Shown one piece after another: positions 6,746 through 13,780 of a DNA stretch of 24,123 bases. Under the pieces are notes generated by a model, which saw only the letters and a list, made by a program, of their open reading frames with translations, did no database searches and was not told where the DNA came from. The position numbers were made by a program, and so were the translations under genes. Position 1 is the first letter of the stretch, and the number at the start of each line of letters is the position of its first letter. The DNA is from a virus: IMG/VR virus record IMGVR_UViG_3300005534_000047, positions 1-24,123 of that record; one strand, 5' to 3'.

Positions 6746-8568
6746 GCTACACCCGCCCTGCCACGTTCGAGCCCGGCACGTTTTTGCGAACGTGCGACAT
6801 GTGCGGCATTCGCTATCGCGCGAACCAGTTGCGCAAGGGCGAAGACGGCTTCTGGCGGTGCGTGCAGTACTGCCTCGAGGTGCCGCCGCTCACGCGCGAC
6901 CGAATCAGCGCCGAGAGCCAGAAGCGCAAGGAAGCGCCGCCGCCCCCGCACGGAATCGTCACCTACGACGCGCGCGGCAACATGCCCAACGGCGTTCCGC
7001 GCAGCGCGTATGCCGAAGAGGAGATCGTCTTCAACTTCCTCGCCGACCAGCCGGTGCGCGACGCGGCCTGGGCGGGTGGCATTCGCTACGGTGTCCCACC
7101 GCACAATTTCATCGATGCCAGCACCGGCGGCGCCGGCGCCCCAGCAGCCGATCCAGCGACTGGCGACGTCGCCTATTCGATCTTGGCGACCGGCGAGGCT
7201 ATCCGCTACCTGGCGAACATCGTCATCGAAGCGAAGCGCCCGCAGAACTGGCGCACGCGCGCATCGGCCAAGGTGCGCGAGCTGGCCGACTGGCTGATTA
7301 CGTTGCAGCGCGGGTTTGGCACGGCGCCAACGTCGACGAAGACGAATGACGGCCTGTGGGGCGGGATCATCAACCAGGACTCGTTGACGGCAAACTATTT
7401 CACCACGGACAACGCCGCCGCCGGCTATGCGTTCCTGCTGGCTTACCGGACGCTGGGCGACGCGAAATATCTGACCAGCGCGCAGGCATCGGCATCATTC
7501 CTGCGCAACATGCAGGCGTCGCCAGTGACGCCGTACCTGGGCGCGCTTCCTCTCAATGTGGACAGCTTCGTGGCGGCGACGCGTTCCTATTACCCGTCCG
7601 GACTGCTAGCGGTGGAGTTCTGGAACGAGCTGCTGGAAACGTCAGGAGACGGCCAGTATGGCAGCGATGGCACGCCGGCGCCTTTCGCGACCGTGCCGCA
7701 GCAGTTGCTGTCCCAGTGCATCGCCGACGCGCGCGCGTTCTGGTCGGTCGGGGCGTTCGACGCCAGCGCGGGGCAGTCCATCAACGGGCTTTCATCGGCC
7801 ACGGCGTGCGAGTACTACAACGGATCGAGCCAGCACTGGATTCGGGCCGACAACCTGGCCTATCCCGACGGCACGCTGATCACCGGCCAAAACTGGGCGA
7901 TCGGGCTGCGCGGCCTTTTCGCCTTCGAAGGCTTCTCCTCGCAAGTCGCGGACTGCTGGAACTACCTCATGAGCTTCGGGACGAATGCATCTTTCGTCTC
8001 GCCAGCTAACACACTCGCCATCGACTACCCGTGCGCCTCGACGTCGAACGCCGCCAACCCGCCTGCGCCGCCCGTCGGACAGGGCAACATCATCGCGCCC
8101 GGCTATGACCCAACGCTGGCGCTGACCACGAACCTTCAGATCACGGCGCCGCCGAAAAACGGCGTCGACTTCTTTTGGTCCAGCATCACGGCGCCGGCAC
8201 AGCAGCGGTCCACCTACGATTGGACGACCGCCGGCCTGCTGGCCGCGATCCAATCAAGCCGCAACAGCGGCGCTTTCCGCAAGGCCAAGATCGCGGCCAT
8301 CACGGGCCGCATGCGCACGCTGATTCCGTTCGACGGCGCGCCCACGCCCATCACCGACACGCCGCTTTTGCGGGGCTCGTCGGGCCTGGCGTTCCAGATG
8401 AACCACTTCGACGACGTCGACGCCAACGGCAACCCCGTGCGCCGGCTGTGGTCGGCGCTGGCCGCCGCGCTCATCGGCAACCTCTTCCGCTACCAGCCGC
8501 AGGCATTCAGTGGCGCGCCTGCGCCGGGACCGCCCTACGCCCAAGCGCCGCCGGGAGTGGTGATCTGA
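6742..8568 (+). CDS. Zinc-knuckle protein with helical, possibly glycosidase-like body
   Basis: The start is the GTG at 6742, overlapping the previous stop (GTGA); the frame is open further upstream, but that part only shadows the beta-helix gene. The product has 608 residues. Residues 18-44 form a four-cysteine zinc knuckle (CDMC, then CVQYC). A Pro-rich linker follows. The long body is helix-rich, with hairpin-like blocks such as GYAFLLAYRTLGDAKYLTSA and NWAIGLRGLFAFEGF, resembling six-hairpin (alpha/alpha toroid) glycan-active enzymes. No catalytic residues could be fixed. The C-terminus is Pro/Ala-rich. It may be a virion-bound polysaccharide-degrading or glycan-binding protein; the fold is an inference. 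Confidence 0.62.
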   Translation: MSYTRPATFEPGTFLRTCDMCGIRYRANQLRKGEDGFWRCVQYCLEVPPLTRDRISAESQKRKEAPPPPHGIVTYDARGNMPNGVPRSAYAEEEIVFNFLADQPVRDAAWAGGIRYGVPPHNFIDASTGGAGAPAADPATGDVAYSILATGEAIRYLANIVIEAKRPQNWRTRASAKVRELADWLITLQRGFGTAPTSTKTNDGLWGGIINQDSLTANYFTTDNAAAGYAFLLAYRTLGDAKYLTSAQASASFLRNMQASPVTPYLGALPLNVDSFVAATRSYYPSGLLAVEFWNELLETSGDGQYGSDGTPAPFATVPQQLLSQCIADARAFWSVGAFDASAGQSINGLSSATACEYYNGSSQHWIRADNLAYPDGTLITGQNWAIGLRGLFAFEGFSSQVADCWNYLMSFGTNASFVSPANTLAIDYPCASTSNAANPPAPPVGQGNIIAPGYDPTLALTTNLQITAPPKNGVDFFWSSITAPAQQRSTYDWTTAGLLAAIQSSRNSGAFRKAKIAAITGRMRTLIPFDGAPTPITDTPLLRGSSGLAFQMNHFDDVDANGNPVRRLWSALAAALIGNLFRYQPQAFSGAPAPGPPYAQAPPGVVI

Positions 8569-8939
8569 TGGGACCGTACGACCAATTTTTCCAGCAGCGC
8601 CAGGCGCAGCAGATGCAACGGCCGATGCAGGCGAATCAGATGCAGCGCCCGATGGGACCGCAGGGCGCGCCAACGATGGGCATGCAGCCGGGGATGCCCG
8701 GCCAAGGAATGCCGCCGCAGGCGAGCCCGCAAGCGCTGGCTGCGCTCCAGGCGATGCGGCAGCGCGCAGCCATGCCGATGGGCCCGCAGCGTCAGCCGCC
8801 GCAGGGGATGGACGCATACGCGAGCCTGCTCCAGCAGGGCCAGCGCCAGCCGATGTTCCCCGGCGCGCGACCGATGGGAGCCGGCGGGATGGCCGGTCAG
8901 CCGCCGACGGGCATGCCGAACAGGGGGCCGCAGCGGTAA
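8568..8939 (+). CDS. Met/Gln/Pro/Gly-rich low-complexity protein
   Basis: This encodes 123 residues dominated by Met, Gln, Pro and Gly (for example MQRPMQANQMQRPMGPQ), with one helical segment in the middle (QALAALQAMRQRAAM). No domain is visible and the protein is probably disordered. The ATG overlaps the preceding TGA and a GGGAGTGG sequence lies just upstream. It is followed directly by the adaptor gene. A flexible linker or assembly protein of the virion is possible, with no direct support. Confidence 0.65.
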   Translation: MGPYDQFFQQRQAQQMQRPMQANQMQRPMGPQGAPTMGMQPGMPGQGMPPQASPQALAALQAMRQRAAMPMGPQRQPPQGMDAYASLLQQGQRQPMFPGARPMGAGGMAGQPPTGMPNRGPQR

Positions 8940-9689
8940 ATGGCCCTCGCGTCGACCACCACGTACAACGCCACCGCGCAGCGCCTGATTGACCTGGCGC
9001 TGATCGACATCGGCGTTGCCGGCCAGGGCGGCAGCCAAGGCGCTGCGGTCGATGCGAACCTGCGCCCGCAAGCGCTGGACCTGCTGAACATCGTGTTGAA
9101 GGAGTTCGACAGCCTGGGCATGCTGACGTTCGACGTGCAGAGACGCACGCAGACGCTCACGGCCGGCGTGGCGTCGTACACGCTGAGCAACGACGTGACC
9201 GACGTTGACGATCCGATGCGGTACACGCAGTCGGGCGCGACGGTCGGCAGCCAGGTCACCATCATGTCGCGCGACGAATACATGTATCAGCCCGACCGGA
9301 CAATTCAGGGGCCGGTGTACCGGTTCTTCCCGGAGAACAGCTTCGACGCGAACGGCATCCAGGTCATCACGTTGAACCTGTTTCCCGTGCCGCCGAACAC
9401 CGGCGATACGCTGGAATACGCCGCCGCCATCCGGGTCAAGGACGTCACCGACTACGGGCAGACGATCGGCGTGCCGCAGAAGTGGCTGAACGCCATCACG
9501 CTGACGCTGGGCGCGCGCCTGGCGCCGAGTTACTCGCTTGGCGTTGATCGGCTCTCGTACCACAACGCGCGCGCGAAAGAGGCGCGTGACCAGGTCATGA
9601 ACGACAACGGCGAGCGCGGTCCGGTGCAGCTCGTGCCATTTGGCCAGACCTACGGCTTCGGCTGGGGCGCCAGAGTTGGATATCGATAA
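8940..9689 (+). CDS. P22 gp4-like head-tail adaptor (tail accessory factor)
   Basis: The protein has 249 residues, larger than P22 gp4. The N-terminal helices (RLIDLALIDIGVAG, then QALDLLNIVLKEFDSLGM) and a following beta segment (RRTQTLTAGVASYTL) match the gp4-like pattern. So do the motif MSRDEYMYQPDRTIQGP, the FPVPPNTGDTLEY strand pair and the QKWLNAITLTLGARLAP helix. In P22 this protein forms a ring under the portal and closes the DNA channel while docking gp10. Its position upstream of the tailspike and gp10-like gene agrees. It starts immediately after the preceding stop. Confidence 0.82.
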   Translation: MALASTTTYNATAQRLIDLALIDIGVAGQGGSQGAAVDANLRPQALDLLNIVLKEFDSLGMLTFDVQRRTQTLTAGVASYTLSNDVTDVDDPMRYTQSGATVGSQVTIMSRDEYMYQPDRTIQGPVYRFFPENSFDANGIQVITLNLFPVPPNTGDTLEYAAAIRVKDVTDYGQTIGVPQKWLNAITLTLGARLAPSYSLGVDRLSYHNARAKEARDQVMNDNGERGPVQLVPFGQTYGFGWGARVGYR

Positions 9690-11255
9690 ATGGCCGCTCA
9701 ACTGCTCGGCGACCTGTTCCTGAACGGCATTGCCGCCGCCAGCTCGGGCACGGCGCGCTTTTACCAGCCGAACACACTGGTTCCCGTGACCGTGTACAGC
9801 GACGACGCCGCTACGCAGGCCATCACGCAGCCGGTGCCTCTGGACGGCTCTGGCAAGTCGATCGTGCCGGTGTACCTCACCGGCCCGGCGCGGATGATCG
9901 TGTATACGTCGAACGGCGCCCAGTATCTCGACGTCACGCGCGTGGATGGCGTTCGCGCTGAGTCGACCGCCCTGTCCAACGCGCTTTGGCCCAGCGTGAG
10001 CAGCCTCGACGCCATGGCCACCGCGCTGGCGACGTCTCTGGGCGGCACGTCGGGCAACTTCAAGGCGAGCGGGACGGGCGCTGTCAATCGCTCCGTGCAG
10101 AGCAAGAACTCAGAGCAGGTGTCGGTGAAGGACTTCGGCGCGGTCGGAAATGGCGTGGCCGATGACACCGGCGCGTTCGTGTCTGCGATCGCATATGCGA
10201 AGGCCCTCGGCGGTGCGGTGATATTCCTCCCGGCCGGGAACTATCTGATCTCGTCCGCGCTGACCCTGAACAATGATGGAGTCTCGCTCAAGGGCACCGG
10301 GAGCCTGACGTCGGTCATTACGCAGTCTAGTTCGACTGCGAACGGAATCATAGTCGCCGGCAATCGGCTGTTTCTTGAGGACATCGGGATCGTCGCCTCA
10401 ACAACGTCGACCGGGATTGGTGTCACGCCAAGCGGGACACTCTCTTTTATTACATTGTCTCGGGTGCGAATCGTCAATTTCGGATATTGCGTCTGGGACA
10501 ACTCGCAGGTGACGACGCGTCTCAATATTCGCGACTGCGAGTTAATCGCCGATCCCGCCCAGGCGCTCGCGTGCATCCGCCTCGCCGTGGCCGCTGCTCC
10601 GACGATAACAAATAACTATATGTCGACTGCCGCTTCTGGCGTGAGCGCCGACGCCATCCTACTGAGCAACTCGACGGCCAACGCGACCATCGTTGGAAAT
10701 TACATAGCCCAGGCGGCCTCTGGCATTGTGCTTCAGGGCGTCAGTGGCGTGGCGATGGTCGGCAACACGTTCGCGTCGGCAGTTACTACTGCCTGGTCCA
10801 TGGACGCCACCACGACATTTGTTACGGACGTCGGAAACACCGTGATCAATCTGTCGACGTCCTATTCCGACAACAGCACGGCCGGATCGAATACGTATGC
10901 GTCGCCGCTTTCTGGGCGCTGGTCGGCAGGGTACACGGGCACATCGACATCGATCGCGGTCACGTCGACATTTACGCCCAACAATCAAAAGTTCAACTAT
11001 CAGCGGTGCGTCGGTACGGCGGGCGGTATCACGATCACGGTAGCCAATCCGACCATCACCCCGCAGCGGTCCGGGCCGTCGCTTTTGCTGTTCCTGGAGA
11101 ACCAGTCGGGCGGCGCTGTGACCTGGTCGTTTGGCTCGCAATACCGCACGTCGGCTGCCGTCAACCCGGGCACAGGCACCGGTATCGCACTGACCTTTGT
11201 TTGGGACCAGGCGGTTACCAAGTGGGTCGAGATGAACCGGAGCGCGGCCGTCTAA
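9690..11255 (+). CDS. Tailspike with pectate-lyase-type beta-helix
   Basis: The product has 521 residues. The N-terminal 100 or so residues look like a virion-attachment domain. Residues 145-188 carry the pectate-lyase superfamily entry motif: VSVKDFGAVGNGVADDT, then a helix and an IFLPAGNYLIS strand. A beta-helix with rungs such as NATIVGNYI and VAMVGNTF follows to about residue 370, and a separate beta-rich C-terminal domain ends the protein. It probably binds and may cleave host surface polysaccharide. Codons around 10330-10700 are richer in A and T (TTT ATT ACA TTG, TTA) than in neighbours, which suggests the helix part was acquired by exchange. The stop overlaps the stop of the opposite-strand gene by four bases. 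Confidence 0.85.
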   Translation: MAAQLLGDLFLNGIAAASSGTARFYQPNTLVPVTVYSDDAATQAITQPVPLDGSGKSIVPVYLTGPARMIVYTSNGAQYLDVTRVDGVRAESTALSNALWPSVSSLDAMATALATSLGGTSGNFKASGTGAVNRSVQSKNSEQVSVKDFGAVGNGVADDTGAFVSAIAYAKALGGAVIFLPAGNYLISSALTLNNDGVSLKGTGSLTSVITQSSSTANGIIVAGNRLFLEDIGIVASTTSTGIGVTPSGTLSFITLSRVRIVNFGYCVWDNSQVTTRLNIRDCELIADPAQALACIRLAVAAAPTITNNYMSTAASGVSADAILLSNSTANATIVGNYIAQAASGIVLQGVSGVAMVGNTFASAVTTAWSMDATTTFVTDVGNTVINLSTSYSDNSTAGSNTYASPLSGRWSAGYTGTSTSIAVTSTFTPNNQKFNYQRCVGTAGGITITVANPTITPQRSGPSLLLFLENQSGGAVTWSFGSQYRTSAAVNPGTGTGIALTFVWDQAVTKWVEMNRSAAV

Positions 11256-11713
11256 TGGTCCAGCGCTTGCCATTCGGCCATGTCGACATCGGTCAAAACG
11301 GGCCTGTTGTAGTGATAGGTTCCCGCCGACGTATTCATCACGGCAGGACCGGCGTCGGTGTGGCGCATTCCAAGCGCGTGGCCGATTTCGTGGGCCACGG
11401 TGGTCTGCAACATCGCTGCATTCTGCGGCCACGCCACGTTAACAGTCGCTTGCAGCGGAAACGTGTACGGGTATTCATGCCCGAGCGCCGCGGAAGGGGA
11501 GTTATCGGCGAAGCCCGTTATCAGCAAATCGGCTTCGCTTCGATCGGCGGCTTGGCTACACGGTACGCCAATGGCAGTCCAGGCCTCGCACCCGCCCGAG
11601 ATTGCCTCACCACTGACCGCACCATCGGACCAGACAGCCACCCGCGCTACCATGGTGCTCTCGGGCTGGCCGCACGCGCCCAGCAGCAACACCCCCAAAA
11701 TCAGCTTCTTCAT
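11252..11713 (-). CDS. Secreted lipoprotein metzincin (matrixin-like) metalloprotease
   Basis: This 153-residue protein is the only full-length minus-strand gene recognised in the window. Residues 1-14 are a lipoprotein signal peptide (MKKLILGVLLLGAC; Cys14 is the lipidation site), with no Asp at +2, so outer-membrane sorting is expected in a Gram-negative cell. The zinc site HEIGHALGMRH (108-118) matches HExxHxxGxxH of metzincins, and PAVMN (Met126) fits the Met-turn. The protein is short for a matrixin and has no clear propeptide. GAAAGGGG lies 8-9 bases before the ATG. Placed alone, antisense and between two tail genes, it looks like a moron expressed from its own promoter. A role in altering the infected cell surface is inference. 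Confidence 0.88.
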   Translation of the reverse strand: MKKLILGVLLLGACGQPESTMVARVAVWSDGAVSGEAISGGCEAWTAIGVPCSQAADRSEADLLITGFADNSPSAALGHEYPYTFPLQATVNVAWPQNAAMLQTTVAHEIGHALGMRHTDAGPAVMNTSAGTYHYNRPVLTDVDMAEWQALDH

Positions 11714-11732
11714 GACGATGCCCCTTTCGTCG

Positions 11733-11769
11733 CCCCGAGGTTAGGCGGGGAAGCCGCCGGGGCGGCGGC
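11733..11769 (-). promoter_or_regulatory. Two tandem GC-rich hairpins in the protease leader
   Basis: CCCCG at 11733-11737 pairs with CGGGG at 11746-11750. GCCGCC at 11753-11758 pairs with GGCGGC at 11764-11769. On the minus-strand transcript both lie just upstream of the ribosome binding site of the protease gene. No T-run follows on either strand, so a simple intrinsic terminator is unlikely. They could shape translation or block read-through from the plus strand. Confidence 0.4.
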
Positions 11770-11858
11770 CGGTCGCCAGGCTCATGACTTCCTGGCTATC
11801 CCCACATGGAAACGTCCCACGCGGCGCGTATTCCCGCAAGTTGACCGCGCGTTCAGTG

Positions 11859-11887
11859 GCTGTACAAGCGTTCACCAGCTATGTAAA
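11859..11887 (-). promoter_or_regulatory. Candidate sigma70-type promoter for the antisense protease
   Basis: Read on the minus strand, TTTACA (5 of 6 matches to the -35 consensus) is followed after 17 bases by TACAGC (about 3 of 6 to the -10). It sits about 150 bases before the protease ATG and is the best match in the divergent gap 11714-11909. No equally good plus-strand promoter was seen for the gp10-like gene. The -10 is weak, so this is a candidate only. Confidence 0.25.
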
Positions 11888-11909
11888 CTTTGCATAGGGC
11901 ACGACATCG

Positions 11910-13415
11910 ATGTCAGAGTCGACGATTCCTATTGACGAGGGCCAAAAGGCGAGTGCGAACGACTCGCCGGGCGCCGCACGCCTGACGATCAACTGGATGG
12001 TCGATAGCAACGACACCGTCACGCTGCGCCCCGGTATCACGAACAAGACGCTGGACCCGGGCACGTACACCCGCACGACCGGAACGAACACCGGCATCAT
12101 CGGCGCGTACGTCTGGCGGTCAGTCTTCAACTCGCGCGACTACCTGGTGTACGTCCGCCAGGACCGCACGATCTGGGCGAAGGACTTGGTAACAAACGTC
12201 GTTTCGGCGCTGTCCGACACGACGACGCCGACGCATCTCGACGGCTCGGCGACGGTGGCGATCTTCGCCGAAGACTCGCAGCGGCTGGTGATTGCCGGCG
12301 GCGGGCAGCTCCAGGTGTGGTCCGGCAACGTCGCCACGCTCACGGCCCGCATCGCGGCGACCGTGTTCGGCAGCAACCAGCCGCCGCTGAGCGCGACTCA
12401 CGTCGTCAACCTGACGAACTATTTGGTGGCGAATCAGGCGGCGCTGCCGGGGACGAACAATCAGATCATCTGGTCGGGGCTGGGCGACTCGAATCACACG
12501 ACGTGGAATCCGCTGAACTTCAACACCGCCGACGCAGATCCCGATCCTGTCGTCGCCATCGCCGCCAACCTGCGCGAGGTGTTCGTATTCGGCACGAAGA
12601 CCGTGCAGGCGTTCGGCGTCGGCTCTGACCCGACGCTGCCGTTTTCGGCGTCGGCGTCGCTGGCGGTCGGCTGCGTAGCGCCGTACTCGGTGATTCAGAT
12701 CGACGGCCAGTTCGCCTGGATGGACGCCGCGCGCCGGTTCATGGTCAGCGACGCGCGCTATCAGACGCACATCAGTCAGGACGTCGACAAGCTGCTGCGT
12801 GACTTCGGCACGGTCAGCGACGGCTTTGGCTTCCGCCTGCGCATCGGCTACTGGGATTTGCTCACCTGGGTTTTCCCGACCGAGGGCAAGACGTACGCGT
12901 ACGACCAGGCCAAGAAAAGCTGGTGGCAGTGGCGCGGCTGGAACGGCATCGACGACTACTCGGCGATCCGAATTGCGGCGTATGCGTACTGGGCCGCCGG
13001 GAACATGCACATCGTCGGCGATCCTCTGTTCGAAAACCTCTGGACGCTCGACGTCAACGCGAAGTCTGACATCGGGCCGAACCTGCCGATCGTCGCCGAA
13101 CGCGTGACCAACCGCCTCGACCAGGACACCAGCGCCCGCAAGCGCTGCCAGAAGGTACGTTTCCTGCTCAAACGCGGCACGACGGCGCAGCCGGCGACGC
13201 TGCCGGCGTATCTCGACCTGGCGAAGAAGGACGACGATTCCGATTGGTCGGTGTCGCAGCAGATCGACCTTGGGATCGCGGGCGACAACAGCTCGCACAA
13301 GGACTGGTTTCCCGGCGGCATCTACCGGCGCCGTCAGTATCGCGTCCGCTTCTCGGGCGGCGTCGATGTCGCGCTCACGAAGATGACCGAGTTTTGGGAG
13401 CCGCTCAGCGGCTGA
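11910..13415 (+). CDS. P22 gp10-like tail hub / packaged-DNA stabilisation protein
   Basis: The protein has 501 residues, close to P22 gp10. Diagnostic blocks are a receptor-like N-terminal strand region (DTVTLRPGI), YLVYVRQDRTIWA, the segment IWSGLGDSNHTTWNPLNF, the block VVAIAANLREVFVFGTKTVQAF (214-235) and VGCVAPYSVIQIDGQFAWMD (253-272). In P22 this protein forms the hexameric knob that bridges the gp4 ring to the tail needle and keeps DNA in the head. AGGG lies about 10 bases before the ATG. The antisense protease gene separates it from the tailspike, so its transcript either reads through that gene or begins in the 11714-11909 gap. Confidence 0.82.
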   Translation: MSESTIPIDEGQKASANDSPGAARLTINWMVDSNDTVTLRPGITNKTLDPGTYTRTTGTNTGIIGAYVWRSVFNSRDYLVYVRQDRTIWAKDLVTNVVSALSDTTTPTHLDGSATVAIFAEDSQRLVIAGGGQLQVWSGNVATLTARIAATVFGSNQPPLSATHVVNLTNYLVANQAALPGTNNQIIWSGLGDSNHTTWNPLNFNTADADPDPVVAIAANLREVFVFGTKTVQAFGVGSDPTLPFSASASLAVGCVAPYSVIQIDGQFAWMDAARRFMVSDARYQTHISQDVDKLLRDFGTVSDGFGFRLRIGYWDLLTWVFPTEGKTYAYDQAKKSWWQWRGWNGIDDYSAIRIAAYAYWAAGNMHIVGDPLFENLWTLDVNAKSDIGPNLPIVAERVTNRLDQDTSARKRCQKVRFLLKRGTTAQPATLPAYLDLAKKDDDSDWSVSQQIDLGIAGDNSSHKDWFPGGIYRRRQYRVRFSGGVDVALTKMTEFWEPLSG

Positions 13416-13780
13416 TGCCATGGAAAGCCCCATACCCGCGCGACGACTGGACCAACAAGGAGAAGGGCAACTTCTCCCGCGAAATCTGGGTGCGCCTGCG
13501 CTTCGGATCGGTGACGTTCACGCCGCTGCTGCTGGCGCCTGCGGCGGCGCAGACGTTCCTCATCGCGCAATCGGGGGGCGACGTGACCAGTAGCGCGGCG
13601 GTCGGCCTGCGCGCCGGGCAGGCGGTCACGGTGACGTGGCCAAGTGCACCGGCCACGGGGCTGGTCGTCGATGCGTGGTGCGACGCGAACGACACGCTGA
13701 AGATCCGCTTTCAGAACTTCGGCGCGGGCAACGCTACGCCGCCGGCTGGCGCGTACGCGTTCAAGGGAATGGTGCTATGA
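13415..13780 (+). CDS. Small beta-rich tail-associated protein, unknown
   Basis: The real start is the ATG at 13415, which overlaps the gp10-like stop (TGATG); an earlier ATG in this frame at 13244 lies wholly inside the gp10-like gene. The 121-residue product begins with a Trp/Pro-containing segment (MPWKAPYPRDDW) and continues as a beta-rich small domain with two similar halves ending in FKGMVL. I recognise no family. Its place between the hub protein and the ejection-protein candidates suggests a minor tail component. Confidence 0.68.
   Translation: MPWKAPYPRDDWTNKEKGNFSREIWVRLRFGSVTFTPLLLAPAAAQTFLIAQSGGDVTSSAAVGLRAGQAVTVTWPSAPATGLVVDAWCDANDTLKIRFQNFGAGNATPPAGAYAFKGMVL

Noticed and set aside
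8535-9701. 388-residue minus-strand open frame across the adaptor gene
   Set aside because: His/Arg-rich antisense shadow; the plus-strand gp4-like gene is well supported.
11358-11744. Plus-strand open frames (also 11006-11935) across the antisense protease
   Set aside because: They have no recognisable domain, whereas the minus strand carries a signal peptide, a full zinc motif and a good ribosome site.
11841-11869. Plus-strand promoter starting with TTGACC for the gp10-like gene
   Set aside because: The hexamer 17 bases downstream (ACAAGC) does not resemble a -10.
12120-13433. 437-residue minus-strand open frame opposite the gp10-like gene
   Set aside because: Arg/Val-rich composition is typical of the antisense of high-GC coding DNA; the plus strand has clear gp10-like motifs.
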